DNA of 64,000 nucleotides from Idiomarina sp. A28L (GCF_000218785.1 NZ_AFPO01000001.1:162807-226806), one strand, 5' to 3'. Counted from the stretch's first letter, positions 10,304 through 19,872 are shown. Notes: a model not told the origin generated them from the sequence alone. A program made the numbers and translations.

Positions 10304-12616
10304 ATGTCCATTATTTTAATTTTAGTGCTAATTATTGCGGTTATATTGGGTGTACCTGATATTCGCCGTAAGTTAATTTCGCGGCCCGCGTTTAAAATGT
10401 TTAAACGTGTTTTGCCACCAATGTCGAACACTGAACGTGAAGCTATGGAAGCGGGCGATGTTTGGTGGGATGGGGAATTATTTTCCGGGCAACCAGATTG
10501 GTTTTCACTGTTAAAAACCAAAGTGCCAACTTTTACTGCAGAAGAGCAGGCATTTATCGATGGGCCACTGGAAGAATTATTAGCTGCGCTAGATGATTTT
10601 GAAATCAATGTGCACGAACGCGATTTACCAGAAGCGGTGTGGGCGTTGATTAAGAAACACCGTTTTTTCGCTATGATCATTGGTAAAGAATACGGTGGCT
10701 TAGATTTTTCTGCCGCGGCAAATTCACACATTGTTTCGCGCATTGCAACTCGCTCGTTAACCGCTGCTGTTACTATTATGGTGCCTAATTCCTTAGGCCC
10801 AGGCGAACTTTTAACGCATTACGGCACCATGGAGCAAAAGCAATATTGGCTGCCTGGCCTAGCGAAAGGTACTGAAATACCTTGTTTCGCGCTTACAGGG
10901 CCGGAAGCTGGCTCTGATGCGGGTAGCATTCCGGATACGGGTGTTATTTGTAAAGGTGAATACAACGGCGAAGAAGTTGTTGGTATCCGCCTAAATTGGA
11001 GCAAGCGTTACATTACGTTAGCGCCGGTAGCTACCGTATTAGGTTTGGCATTTAAACTTTATGATCCTGAGCATTTGATTGGTGAAAAAGATGAATTGGG
11101 CATTACTTGTGCGTTAATTCCTACCAAGCACAAAGGCGTGGAAATTGGTGATCGTCACTATCCGCTTACCCAAGCCTTTATGAACGGCACTACCTACGGT
11201 AAAGATGTATTTATTCCTATTGATTGGATTATTGGTGGCAAAAAATATGCCGGTAAAGGTTGGCAGATGCTAATGGAATGTTTATCTGCAGGCCGTGGTA
11301 TTTCGTTGCCAGCTCTCGCCACAGCAACAGGGCATAACGCCCAACGATTTACCGGAGCTTACGCTTTTGTGCGCCATCAATTTGGCTTGCCGATTGGTAA
11401 GTTCGAAGGTGTGCAAGAGGCCATGGGTAGAATTGGTGGTTTGAACTACAGCATAGAATCGATGCGACGCTTAACGGTAACTGCTTTGTGTGAAGGTTAC
11501 AGCCCTTCGGTTATTACCGCCATGACAAAATACCACATGACAGAGATGGGCCGGCAGGTAATGAATGATGCGCTCGATGTCCACGCTGGTAAAGGTATTC
11601 AAATGGGCCCGCTGAACTACCTAGCCTCTACTTACATGGGCACACCAATTTCGATTACGGTAGAAGGCGCGAATATTCTTACCCGTAATTTGATGATTTT
11701 TGGGCAAGGCGCTACGCGTTGTCATCCATATGTGTTGGCTGAAATGGAAGCGGCTGCAAACGAAGATGAAGAAGCTGGGTTGCGAGCGTTTGATCATTTA
11801 TTGATTAAACACATTGGTTTTGCTGCGGGCAATACCTGTAGCGCATTCTGGCATGGCTTAACGGGAGCACGTTTTGCGAATGCTCCGGTAAGCGGTGAAA
11901 CAACTAAGTATTATCAGCAACTATCGCGCATGAGCCGAGGATTGGCGCTGTGTGCCGATGTATCCATGCTTACTATGGGTGGTGATTTGAAACGAAAAGA
12001 AATGATCTCAGCACGATTAGGAGATGTTTTAAGCCATTTATATATGGCTTCAGCAGTGCTTAAACGTTTTGAAGATGATGGCAGGCAAGTAGCCGATCTC
12101 CCGTTTGTGCATTATGCATTGGCAAATCACTTACATGCTATTGGTGTTGCTTTTGCTGGCTTCTTCCAAAACTTCCCAAATCGCGTAGTTGGCGGAGTAT
12201 TGAAGTTTTTGGTGTTCCCCTTTGGCATTCGTTATCAAAAGCCAAATGATAGCTATGCGCAAGCTATATCTGAAGCAATGATGCAACCCGGGGTTGCCCG
12301 TGAACGCCATACTTTCTTGAGTTATTGGAAAGATGATGCTGAGGATGTAACCGGCCATATGGAGCTGGCATTTGTTCGTATGCATGAGTTGCAGGATGTG
12401 TATAAGCGCGTGCAAAAGGCGCAGAAGAAAGGCGAGCTCAATAGTAATCTATTAGGCAATGAACTTGCCGATGAAGCGTTGGCAAAAGAAGTGTTGAACG
12501 CTGAAGAAGCCGAGCAGTTCCGTGAATGTGAAGTCTTGCGTATGCGCGCCATTGCGGTAGATAGCTTCGCAAAAGCAGATGTTAAACAAGGTAAGTTTAG
12601 CGCCAAGCCTATCTGA
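10304..12616 (+). CDS. fadE: Acyl-CoA dehydrogenase FadE
   Basis: Catalyses the FAD-dependent first oxidation of beta-oxidation. The 770 residues follow E. coli FadE closely: PPMSNTEREAMEAGDVWW, HRFFAMIIGKEYGG, NSLGPGELLTHYGT, ALTGPEAGSDAG, WNKRYITLAP-like SWSKRYITLAP, GRGISLPA, and EGANILTRNLMIFGQGA. One N-terminal membrane segment (residues 2-17) suggests peripheral or membrane attachment; E. coli FadE has a longer hydrophobic N-terminus. The C-terminal part is the FadE-specific DUF1974 extension. A strong ribosome site (TTAAGGAG) and a terminator at 12673 frame the gene. Probably controlled by the upstream regulator. Confidence 0.96.
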   Translation: MSIILILVLIIAVILGVPDIRRKLISRPAFKMFKRVLPPMSNTEREAMEAGDVWWDGELFSGQPDWFSLLKTKVPTFTAEEQAFIDGPLEELLAALDDFEINVHERDLPEAVWALIKKHRFFAMIIGKEYGGLDFSAAANSHIVSRIATRSLTAAVTIMVPNSLGPGELLTHYGTMEQKQYWLPGLAKGTEIPCFALTGPEAGSDAGSIPDTGVICKGEYNGEEVVGIRLNWSKRYITLAPVATVLGLAFKLYDPEHLIGEKDELGITCALIPTKHKGVEIGDRHYPLTQAFMNGTTYGKDVFIPIDWIIGGKKYAGKGWQMLMECLSAGRGISLPALATATGHNAQRFTGAYAFVRHQFGLPIGKFEGVQEAMGRIGGLNYSIESMRRLTVTALCEGYSPSVITAMTKYHMTEMGRQVMNDALDVHAGKGIQMGPLNYLASTYMGTPISITVEGANILTRNLMIFGQGATRCHPYVLAEMEAAANEDEEAGLRAFDHLLIKHIGFAAGNTCSAFWHGLTGARFANAPVSGETTKYYQQLSRMSRGLALCADVSMLTMGGDLKRKEMISARLGDVLSHLYMASAVLKRFEDDGRQVADLPFVHYALANHLHAIGVAFAGFFQNFPNRVVGGVLKFLVFPFGIRYQKPNDSYAQAISEAMMQPGVARERHTFLSYWKDDAEDVTGHMELAFVRMHELQDVYKRVQKAQKKGELNSNLLGNELADEALAKEVLNAEEAEQFRECEVLRMRAIAVDSFAKADVKQGKFSAKPI

Positions 12617-12672
12617 ATGGCGGCTAATAGGCACTAGAGGCAATATTTTTTTAGCTAGTATCTGTTACATAA

Positions 12673-12705
12673 AAAAACCGGCATTTATTTGCCGGTTTTT
12701 GTTTG
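12673..12705 (+). terminator. Terminator after fadE
   Basis: AAAAACCGGC (12673-12682) pairs with GCCGGTTTTT (12691-12700) over an 8-nt loop; the T-run continues for several bases. The flanking A- and T-runs would let it work in both directions, serving fadE and the convergent S41 protease gene. Confidence 0.9.
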
Positions 12706-12769
12706 AAGTGTTCCTAATTTAGTTTTCGTAAACCGCATATTGCTTCTCAGCTACGATTACTTTTAATCG

Positions 12770-14128
12770 TTAAAACTCTTGGCGCCACTTGCTTAATATC
12801 GGATCTTCGGTAAGCGGTGGGCGCTGTGCTTCAACGCTTTGTAACGCACCTGTGGCTGCGGCACTGCATTGACCGTTAGTTAGGTGATAGGTAGCTTCAG
12901 CGAGCAGTGGGTCGGCAGGGTCTCCCCAATCGCCTACGATAATATCGCTCGCGGCACAGGTTACCGGTAAGCCATCGAAATAATCACCGAAACCTTCGGC
13001 ATTCACAGTTTGGAAAGTGATAGCAAAAACCACTTTATCGCAAATTTCACCAGGCTGTTGGCCTACCGGCTTGCCACAGGTAGGTTCACCAATGGTAACT
13101 ACTTCAACGAAGGGGCTCAGTGAATTAATCACCAACTCCGACGATGAGCAGCTTGCTCCGGTTGTTAGTACGTAAACACGATTAAGATTAAGGCGCTCAA
13201 TTCCTGGGCCCAAATCAAAGAAATAATCTTCATTATCGTAATTTTCGTTGTACTGGAAAGTGAGAAAAATTTCATTCTCAACACTATCCCAAGCGGCCTG
13301 CGATGAGAGCTGGTTTGCTACGCGAACCAGCCCACCGCTGTTATAGCGTAAATCGATAATCAGTTCATCAACGCCAAGAAGTTGGTCGTAAGCGCTGTTT
13401 AAATCATCTGCAGAGCGATTCACGAACGTATCAAATACGAAATAGCCAACATCTTTGTTGTTAATTTCAAGCCGCTCAGTAGCCATGATGGTGTTAGCTT
13501 CTACGGTTCCTTTACGCAAGGTTTCGGTGAATTCGCGGCCATCAGGTTTACGGAATGTAATATCACGCTCTACGCCTTCGCTATTACCGCCAAATATATC
13601 TGCATAGGTTGCCTGACCGCTTGAGATGCGGCTATACCAAGTTTCCATGGTAACCCCATCAACGGCGATAATTGCATCGCCTCGGTTCATTCCGGCTAAA
13701 TCTGCGGCAGAATCATCGTAAACATAACGCAGCTCGATTAAGCCGAGGTCTACGCGATCGCGAATACCAAAACCAAAGCCAAAGAATTCGGCGTTAACAA
13801 AGCGATCTTGGTATTCTTGTTCGGTGATAATAAACGAGAAGCGATCTTGTGGTGCAATTATGGCATCGAGCATCGCATAGATAGAATCATAGTTAGCAGG
13901 ATTAACGTTCGCGTTCATATCCTCTTTCCACAAGTAGCGATCGTTCATGAAATTAAGCAGTTGTTGATTCTGTCCGGTGGTGGAGCATTGCGCATTGGTT
14001 ATAAGTGACGGTTCACCGGTGAAAACATCTTCGCTGCCACACCCGGCGAGAAACAATGGTAATGTTGCGGCCCATAATATATGTCGGCTAATGGGTGAGC
14101 GTTTGCGGTTTAATTTGCTGGCACACAT
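12770..14128 (-). CDS. S41 (C-terminal-processing type) protease, lipoprotein
   Basis: A signal sequence ends in the lipobox LAGC (Cys30), so the mature protein should be lipid-anchored facing the periplasm. A PDZ-like region (about 120-205; ADLAGMNRGDAIIAVDG) precedes the S41 domain: VGYFVFDTF, LIIDLRYNSGG (256-266), TTGASCSSSELVINSL (322-337, containing the nucleophilic Ser) and GEPTCGKPVG (347-356, Lys353 in the place of the catalytic Lys). Several Cys pairs suggest disulfides. Tail-to-tail with fadE. Substrate unknown; it is a relative of Prc/Ctp rather than Prc itself, which is longer. Confidence 0.85.
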   Translation of the reverse strand: MCASKLNRKRSPISRHILWAATLPLFLAGCGSEDVFTGEPSLITNAQCSTTGQNQQLLNFMNDRYLWKEDMNANVNPANYDSIYAMLDAIIAPQDRFSFIITEQEYQDRFVNAEFFGFGFGIRDRVDLGLIELRYVYDDSAADLAGMNRGDAIIAVDGVTMETWYSRISSGQATYADIFGGNSEGVERDITFRKPDGREFTETLRKGTVEANTIMATERLEINNKDVGYFVFDTFVNRSADDLNSAYDQLLGVDELIIDLRYNSGGLVRVANQLSSQAAWDSVENEIFLTFQYNENYDNEDYFFDLGPGIERLNLNRVYVLTTGASCSSSELVINSLSPFVEVVTIGEPTCGKPVGQQPGEICDKVVFAITFQTVNAEGFGDYFDGLPVTCAASDIIVGDWGDPADPLLAEATYHLTNGQCSAAATGALQSVEAQRPPLTEDPILSKWRQEF

Positions 14129-14434
14129 AATATCTCTCTACTTCAAGTGGCTGCCGTTTTGCTGTAGAAGGCAAAATTCGCAGCCAAGCTATGTTGTGTA
14201 AACATTTGCGAATAAACAAAGGTTTACATCACTGGTTTGGCATCACATTCCTTATGTTTCTAGCATAGTTACATTTTTGTTAATTTGGAATGCTTTCGTT
14301 GAAAACATTCAACGAACTTTACTTTTCTATTGTTTTACATGCTATTTACTGCTTCGAGAAGCAGAAATTCAATATACAATACGGTATCGTATTGGTTGCT
14401 ACTCAAAACTACTTGCAAAAGGAATAAGCGCTCT
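14129..14434. other. 306-base divergent intergenic region (S41 protease / nagZ)
   Basis: AT-rich, no gene seen. It must hold two divergent promoters. An inverted pair TGTAAAC (14197-14203) and GTTTACA (14222-14228), 18 bases apart, lies near the protease gene. An 18-base palindrome (14377-14394) lies 40 bases before nagZ. Confidence 0.6.
14377..14394. promoter_or_regulatory. Palindrome upstream of nagZ (candidate operator)
   Basis: CAATACGGTATCGTATTG has 7-base arms (CAATACG / CGTATTG) around a self-complementary GTAT, that is, perfect dyad symmetry except one central step. Its place 40 bases before the nagZ ATG suggests a transcription-factor site. The cognate regulator is not identifiable. 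Confidence 0.4.
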
Positions 14435-15439
14435 ATGTCTGCATTAATTCTCGATGTCGCTGGCACTCATTTAACCGCAGAAGATCGTGAGTTGTTGGCT
14501 CATCCAGCGGTTGCTGGTGTCATTCTGTTTACTCGAAACTACGAGAACCCAGAGCAGCTGGCGGAGCTTACAGCTGATATAAAAGATACGGCGAAGCGCG
14601 ATATTCTGATCACGGTTGACCATGAAGGTGGGCGTGTGCAGCGTTTCCGTAAGGGATTTTCAGCTATACCAGCGATGGGGCACATTCAGGAAGTAGCAAA
14701 AACCGAAGCACAGCAAGCCGCATTGGCACGAGAAATGGGTTGGCTAATGGCCAGCGAATTGCTTGCGTGTGGTGTGGATCACAGCTTTGCACCGGTGTTG
14801 GATATTCATGGGCCAAGCCAAGTTATAGGCGATCGCGCATTTGCTGATAACCCGAAAGATATTGTGTGGTTGGCGAACGCTTTTATTCGCGGCATGCACG
14901 AAGCGGGTATGCGGGCAACAGGTAAGCATTTTCCTGGGCACGGTACTGTAGTAGCCGATTCTCACATCGATATTCCGGTAGACGATCGTTCCCTTGCGGA
15001 AATTCTTGAAAATGATGGTTCCGTGTTTGCGCAATTGGCACAAAACATTCAGGCGGTAATGCCGGCTCACGTAATTTACCCAAAAGTAGCGCCTGAGCCA
15101 GCAGGTTTCTCAGAGTTTTGGTTGCAAAAAGTACTTCGTGAGCAGTTTCAATTCCAAGGTGTGATTATTAGCGATGATTTACTAATGGCTGGCGCTACCG
15201 TTGCTGGAACTGTGCAAGAGCGAGCCGAAAAGGCGTTAGCAGCAGGTTGTGATTTGTTGTTAGTTTGCAATGATCAAAGTGCCGCGCGGGCAGTGTTAGC
15301 CGATGTAACATTTCCTGAACCCAGCCGCGATGCAATCAAGGTTTTGCAGGGCAAAAGCCGCTTCACCACACTTGCTGATGTGAAGGGTAGCCAACGCTGG
15401 AAGAATGCTCAGAAATTGTTAGAAATGTTTACCGGCTAA
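14435..15439 (+). CDS. nagZ: Beta-N-acetylhexosaminidase NagZ
   Basis: Cytosolic glycoside hydrolase family 3 enzyme that removes N-acetylglucosamine from anhydromuropeptides in peptidoglycan recycling. From the ATG at 14435 (preceded by AAAGGA) it is 334 residues. Signatures are VDHEGGRVQRF (61-71), KHFPGHG-TVVADSH (164-177; the His/Asp acid-base loop) and ISDDLLMAG (245-253; nucleophile Asp). The frame is open 105 bases further upstream, but that stretch has no family similarity. Confidence 0.96.
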   Translation: MSALILDVAGTHLTAEDRELLAHPAVAGVILFTRNYENPEQLAELTADIKDTAKRDILITVDHEGGRVQRFRKGFSAIPAMGHIQEVAKTEAQQAALAREMGWLMASELLACGVDHSFAPVLDIHGPSQVIGDRAFADNPKDIVWLANAFIRGMHEAGMRATGKHFPGHGTVVADSHIDIPVDDRSLAEILENDGSVFAQLAQNIQAVMPAHVIYPKVAPEPAGFSEFWLQKVLREQFQFQGVIISDDLLMAGATVAGTVQERAEKALAAGCDLLLVCNDQSAARAVLADVTFPEPSRDAIKVLQGKSRFTTLADVKGSQRWKNAQKLLEMFTG

Positions 15440-15460
15440 GAATAAATGGGCCTACTGTTG

Positions 15461-16165
15461 TTAGGGCAATGTATCTTCGTAGGCTAATGGATCTGTTAAC
15501 CCGTGGGCGGCAAAAGCGGCTAAACGCTCACGGCAAGCACTGCACTTACCACAAGCTCGCTCGCGGCCGTTATAGCATGTCCATGTTTCTGCGTAATCAA
15601 GGTTCATGCGAATACCATCAGCAAGAATATCGCCTTTACTGCTGTGTAAGTATGGCGAACGCACCGGAATAGCTTTGTAATTGGCAAGTTGGCTGACAGT
15701 ATTCATCGCTTCCACAAATTCTGGGCGGCAATCTGGATAAATATCATGATCACCAGCATGAGCGCCGTAATAAACCTCATCAGCATCGATAGATACGGCA
15801 TAGCCGATAGCCAAGGAAAGTAAAATCATGTTGCGGTTTGGCACCACGGTAGATTGCATATTTGCCTCTGCGTATTCCGCATCGGGCACTGATATATCAG
15901 AAGTAAGCGAAGAACCGGCTAACAGCGTGTTAATTGCGCGAATATCTACGATTTTGTGCGGAATACCTAGCTTTTTGCATACGTTCGCCGCGTAATCGAG
16001 CTCTTTGCTGTGGCGCTGGCCATAATTAAACGAAAGAGCATACACATTAAAACCATCAGCAATAGCACGGTTTAGCACGGTAAAAGAATCCATGCCGCCG
16101 GAATAAATCACCACGGCAATATTGCTCGTATTTGCTTGATCGTTTTCTGCTGTTGTTTGTTTCAT
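15461..16165 (-). CDS. queC: 7-cyano-7-deazaguanine synthase QueC
   Basis: ATP-dependent conversion of 7-carboxy-7-deazaguanine to preQ0, in queuosine synthesis. 234 residues: the PP-loop [13 protein letters not shown] (about 19-31; most homologues read SGGQDS), the middle [10 protein letters not shown], and the C-terminal zinc site with [18 protein letters not shown] (four Cys). Tail-to-tail with nagZ, 21 bases between the stops, and divergent from queE, which makes its substrate. Confidence 0.96.
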   Translation of the reverse strand: MKQTTAENDQANTSNIAVVIYSGGMDSFTVLNRAIADGFNVYALSFNYGQRHSKELDYAANVCKKLGIPHKIVDIRAINTLLAGSSLTSDISVPDAEYAEANMQSTVVPNRNMILLSLAIGYAVSIDADEVYYGAHAGDHDIYPDCRPEFVEAMNTVSQLANYKAIPVRSPYLHSSKGDILADGIRMNLDYAETWTCYNGRERACGKCSACRERLAAFAAHGLTDPLAYEDTLP

Positions 16166-16204
16166 GGTGCTTTAAAACTCCAATCACTATTTCGTTTATG
16201 GTTT

Positions 16205-16213
16205 TGCTATAAT
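16205..16213 (+). promoter_or_regulatory. queE: Extended -10 promoter element before queE
   Basis: TGCTATAAT (16205-16213) is an extended -10 with a perfect TATAAT. It lies 67 bases before the queE start in the queC/queE divergent gap. No good -35 is visible at the usual spacing, consistent with an extended -10 promoter. No preQ1 riboswitch fold was recognised in this leader. Confidence 0.5.
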
Positions 16214-16279
16214 GTGCGTTGTTCAATGATCTTACCCTAATATCCGCTGATACAGAAGTAACACAGGAAGCCCAAGGCA

Positions 16280-16951
16280 ATGCAATACCCGGTAAATGAG
16301 CTGTTTGAAACAATCCAAGGTGAAGGTTTATACACTGGTGTACCTGCGGTATTTTTACGCTTACAAGGCTGCCCGGTAGGTTGCCCATGGTGTGATACCC
16401 AGCATACGTGGGCTAAAACTACTGAAAACTCCGTTAACTTCGGTGAAATCATTGCTAAAACCGGGCCTGATGAGCGTTATGGTGAATTATCAGCGGCCGA
16501 AATCTTGGAACAAATAAGAAACCTCGGGTTCACTGCAAAGCATATCGTTATTACCGGCGGAGAGCCGTGTATGTATGATTTACGCCCGTTGGCGAAAGCT
16601 TTTGAACCTCTTGGTTATCAGCTACAAATCGAAACTAGCGGAACATTCGAGATACTAACCAGTGCATCAACTTGGGTAACGGTATCGCCGAAACTTGATA
16701 TGCCTGGCGGTTATCCAGTTTTAGCGAGCGCAATGCAACGTGCTGATGAAGTGAAGTATCCAGTAGCCATGGAAAAGCATATCAAAGCATTCGATGCCTT
16801 ACTGGCAGAAAAACCCGCAAAAGCGAATGCCGTTATTTGTTTGCAGCCTATCAGCCAACGCCCACGAGCCACAGAGCTGGCTATCAAAGTGTGCCGCGAG
16901 CGGAATTGGCGCTTATCGGTGCAATTACATAAATATTTGGCAATAGAGTAA
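16280..16951 (+). CDS. queE: 7-carboxy-7-deazaguanine synthase QueE
   Basis: Radical-SAM enzyme that converts 6-carboxytetrahydropterin to 7-carboxy-7-deazaguanine. 223 residues, with the N-terminal NELFETIQGEG and a C-x3-C-x2-C cluster motif (GCPVGCPWCD, about residues 33-42), then ITGGEPCMYD, which is the GGEP SAM-binding motif. Length fits the gammaproteobacterial form. Divergent from queC with an extended -10 promoter in between; downstream the tad locus begins. Confidence 0.95.
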   Translation: MQYPVNELFETIQGEGLYTGVPAVFLRLQGCPVGCPWCDTQHTWAKTTENSVNFGEIIAKTGPDERYGELSAAEILEQIRNLGFTAKHIVITGGEPCMYDLRPLAKAFEPLGYQLQIETSGTFEILTSASTWVTVSPKLDMPGGYPVLASAMQRADEVKYPVAMEKHIKAFDALLAEKPAKANAVICLQPISQRPRATELAIKVCRERNWRLSVQLHKYLAIE

Positions 16952-17057
16952 AAATACCCCCGCTACTTTTCTAGTGCATTTCTTGCGGCTATGCTTTCGA
17001 AATCAAGGCAACCTTTGTTGCTATGAGTAAGGAAGCATAAGGCTCAGGGAGGGCACA

Positions 17058-17393
17058 ATGTTCAAAGCAAACTTCGCTCCATTCTCTTTGGAGAAAAAAT
17101 CTTCGAAGCAAACATGTCAGCGCTATCAAAAATTGCGAAAATACCAACAAGGCCAAGGCATGACAGAGTACATTGTTGTGCTCGCATTAGTTGTGGTTGC
17201 AGCTATCGGTGTTTATTCTTTTTTTGGTAAAACTGTTCGCAATCAAATGGCTGGCGTAGCGCAAGAAATATCCGGCCAATCAAGCACTTCTCAAGTTCGT
17301 GATGCAGCAGCTGCTGCAGATAGTGCCGCAGCGCGGGCGAATCAAGATTACAGCTTGAGTAATTACGATGAAGCTACAAACTCCGGCGGTTAA
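17058..17393 (+). CDS. Flp/type IVb pilin-like protein
   Basis: 111 residues: a basic N-terminal 34-residue leader, then YQQG|QGMTEYIVVLALVVVAAIGVY. Cleavage after the first Gly would put Glu at +5 and Tyr at +6, the signature of Flp-type prepilins, followed by the hydrophobic assembly helix. The long leader and a 50-residue Ala/Ser-rich tail make it larger than classic Flp (about 50-80 residues). It is the first gene of the tad cluster, with a strong ribosome site (GGGAGGG), and overlaps the next gene by 26 bases. Likely the major or a minor pilin. Confidence 0.8.
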   Translation: MFKANFAPFSLEKKSSKQTCQRYQKLRKYQQGQGMTEYIVVLALVVVAAIGVYSFFGKTVRNQMAGVAQEISGQSSTSQVRDAAAAADSAAARANQDYSLSNYDEATNSGG

Positions 17394-18597
17394 TAAATCT
17401 CAGCAGGGCATCTATTTGTTGCTTGCTGCACTTCTTGTTGCGGGCTTGGCGTTTGCCTTACTGCGAATAGTTGGGTTGGCGCAGCAAGCGCAAAAACAAA
17501 CGGAAATAGAGCAGGTTGCCCATTATGCAGCTGAGGCTTTGGGGGTGATTGCAGCGCGTGATTTAAATCTAAAAGCTATTAGTAATCGAGCCATGTTGGC
17601 TAACGAAATGGCGATTGGGCAAATTATTGGTTTGCACACTTGGTATGAGATGACTCGCGAGACTAGTACAAATATTGCGATGTTTTCGGCCTGGATCCCT
17701 TATGTTAATAACGTCACGTTGCACATAGCTCGAGTGCTAAACCAGCTCCGCCAACCAATGCGCGTGGGTGTTGAGAGTGCGATTGCATTGCAACAAACGG
17801 TGATAAAAGGGCTATCAGGGTTTCAGTGGGCGTTTCATCAGGCGGCATGGCTGAGCAGTATTGCAACGGCAATAGATATCGTAGAAGGCAGCGAAAAAGA
17901 TTTGGAGGTTAGTTTTTTAAATCACCAAACCTTACTTGATGCCGAAAACCTTTGGTTACGCATGCAAAAACACAGCCGTAGCGTTGCCTCACAAGAAGAT
18001 TACGTGCGTATGGTAAGTGATTCTCGAGATCCATTCAGCCAACGGCGAACCTATCGCTGGGTGAATGTTTTTAATGCTGAAGTGCACCGCGCAGGTGGCT
18101 CGGAAATTAGTTTAAATAGGGCTGGTGATGTAGTTTGGCAATCACTCGATACCCACCAATTGCACTTAGATTTATGGATTACCAACGCTTATATACCTAT
18201 CGGTGGGGGCGCTAGTTACCTAACACAACGGTTGCCTAGTAGCAGGCGCACAGAAGGCTTTGGCGATAGTTACCAATTGAATTGGACAACATCGCGGGCA
18301 ACGGTGCCAAAGGGATATAGATTTCCTCTGAAACACAGAGCACCAGCTTATTTTCGCCTGCAAGAAAATGGCAAATTGCCACAGATAACGCTGGTGGTGC
18401 GAGAGAAAGGCGATGAGCTAGGCGAAGCTCGCCTTTGGGACGTTGGCCGAGTCGAGTTGTATTTTCAACGGCCAATACGTTTCTGGCCGCGCTTAGATGG
18501 GCGAGATGAGCGCGCAAACTTACACAATGCTTTGTGGCAAGTTCGGCCAAAAACGATAACCGAAATCGAACGGAAGTTAATCGGAGCACAGTTATGA
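17368..18597 (+). CDS. TadG-like pilus assembly / minor pseudopilin protein
   Basis: 409 residues. The N-terminus QQGIYLLLAALLVAGLAFALLRI (about 12-34) is one membrane segment in the style of TadG/TadE pseudopilins, followed by a long extracytoplasmic region without known enzymatic motifs. It overlaps the pilin gene at its start and tadE at its end (ATGA). The assignment rests on topology and place in the locus; the body of the protein is divergent and TadG-like should be read loosely. Confidence 0.6.
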   Translation: MKLQTPAVNKSQQGIYLLLAALLVAGLAFALLRIVGLAQQAQKQTEIEQVAHYAAEALGVIAARDLNLKAISNRAMLANEMAIGQIIGLHTWYEMTRETSTNIAMFSAWIPYVNNVTLHIARVLNQLRQPMRVGVESAIALQQTVIKGLSGFQWAFHQAAWLSSIATAIDIVEGSEKDLEVSFLNHQTLLDAENLWLRMQKHSRSVASQEDYVRMVSDSRDPFSQRRTYRWVNVFNAEVHRAGGSEISLNRAGDVVWQSLDTHQLHLDLWITNAYIPIGGGASYLTQRLPSSRRTEGFGDSYQLNWTTSRATVPKGYRFPLKHRAPAYFRLQENGKLPQITLVVREKGDELGEARLWDVGRVELYFQRPIRFWPRLDGRDERANLHNALWQVRPKTITEIERKLIGAQL

Positions 18598-19232
18598 AAC
18601 GAGCTTATGGACAAGCTTTAATTGAGCTTACATTGCTAATAAGCGTATTAGGTATGCTATTACTTTGGGCAATTCCCGAATTTTATGAACGGTTGCAACA
18701 GCGGTATGCGGGGCAGCAAATATTAGCGATGCATATGCAGCAAGCGCCATTACGCGATTATGCGGGCATAGAGCAGTGGGATATCCAGGATTACGAGGAT
18801 AAATTTGAGCTGCAAATAGGTGATGGGTATAAGTTAGAATCTAACCTAAGCGATTCTTATGCATTTGCCGCTGGTATGCGCCCTTTATGGCGTTTACTCG
18901 ATTGGCAAAGTGGTTTCTCTCTCCCCTTAAAAACATTGTATTCGGCGAGCTTACAGTACGTTAGCGAAGAATCAGAACCCTTGCCGTGGTTAAGTTATTT
19001 GCGCCTCAGTGATGGCTGGGCACCTAAGCATCTTCACGAACTGATTGGCCGCCCCCAAGCGTTAACAACTTCACACTATTTACAACAAATCGGCTTTAAC
19101 CATGTGCAATCGTTGGTTTCAATACTACCATTTGCGCGCGAGTTTGCGCCATCGCAACTGCGCTTAGGGTTTGTGGATATTGATGTGGTGCCGAACGGCT
19201 CAGTATGCATGGACGCAGGAGAGTTTTGCTAA
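18594..19232 (+). CDS. TadE-like minor pseudopilin
   Basis: 212 residues from the ATG at 18594, which overlaps the upstream stop (ATGA). The N-terminus MKRAYGQALIELTLLISVLGMLLLWAI carries the GQALIE motif of TadE-type pseudopilins and one hydrophobic helix. Cleavage after the Gly with Glu at +5 is plausible. The rest is predicted extracytoplasmic. The frame extends upstream of 18594 but would run inside the previous gene. Confidence 0.7.
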   Translation: MKRAYGQALIELTLLISVLGMLLLWAIPEFYERLQQRYAGQQILAMHMQQAPLRDYAGIEQWDIQDYEDKFELQIGDGYKLESNLSDSYAFAAGMRPLWRLLDWQSGFSLPLKTLYSASLQYVSEESEPLPWLSYLRLSDGWAPKHLHELIGRPQALTTSHYLQQIGFNHVQSLVSILPFAREFAPSQLRLGFVDIDVVPNGSVCMDAGEFC

Positions 19233-19837
19233 TGATGGTGCTGCTTTATACGTTACTTTTAGGCGGCGAGGCGGCCAATTTAGCGGTAATAGAACCGAGG
19301 TTTTTGAATAAGCATCATGTTGTGTTGGAACAGCATAGCCGCGTGCAATTGGCTAGTTTTGTAACCAATATATGGCCTGCGCGAATGCCCTATGCGGAAC
19401 TTAAGCAGGTTTTGCAGCAGGTGGAAGGTTGCACCATATTTCAAACTGAGGCGAAACAGGTAAGTTGTGTGGGTTCTAATTATTTGCTTTCAATTTATAT
19501 TGCGGCAGAAGGGATGTTTTGGTCGGAAGCCTATCTTGATGAGCAACTCCCTTATCAAAAAGTGCGAGATGAAAAGGGTAATATTAACGCAGTTCCAGTT
19601 TCAATTTATACGGGTGATGGTTATCAAGTTGAATCCTGGATTACGCAAGATACGGTTGTGAATCTTTATCGGCAGGCGGTTGCGAGTGCGCAAGGTGCTG
19701 AGTGGCGGATATCGTTAAATGATCTTTATGCAGGAAGCTTTGTTTTAGCAAAAGAGAGCCACGCTGAAAAAGTTTCAATGGCGGGGTGGCTGCAAAGTGA
19801 TGGCCGCGTATTTGTTACTCGTATCACTGAAAAATAG
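19232..19837 (+). CDS. Unrecognised exported protein of the tad locus
   Basis: I do not recognise this family. I chose the ATG at 19232, which overlaps the preceding stop (TAATG) and has AGGAG 10 bases upstream; a start at 19205 inside tadE is also open. The product is about 201 residues with a signal-peptide-like N-terminus (MMVLLYTLLLGGEAANLA) and no further membrane segment. Two Cys (in GCTIFQ and SCVGSN) could form a disulfide in the periplasm. Its position between tadE and cpaB suggests an assembly or secretin-linked accessory role, which is inference only. RcpB/TadF were considered, but no signature was seen. Confidence 0.6.
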   Translation: MMVLLYTLLLGGEAANLAVIEPRFLNKHHVVLEQHSRVQLASFVTNIWPARMPYAELKQVLQQVEGCTIFQTEAKQVSCVGSNYLLSIYIAAEGMFWSEAYLDEQLPYQKVRDEKGNINAVPVSIYTGDGYQVESWITQDTVVNLYRQAVASAQGAEWRISLNDLYAGSFVLAKESHAEKVSMAGWLQSDGRVFVTRITEK

Positions 19838-19872
19838 CTTAAGTATTAATCAAAATAGCAGAGGGAACTGCG

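Noticed and set aside
16166-16279. preQ1 riboswitch upstream of queE
   Set aside because: No recognisable preQ1 aptamer stem and A-rich tail in the 114-base gap; only an extended -10 promoter is visible.
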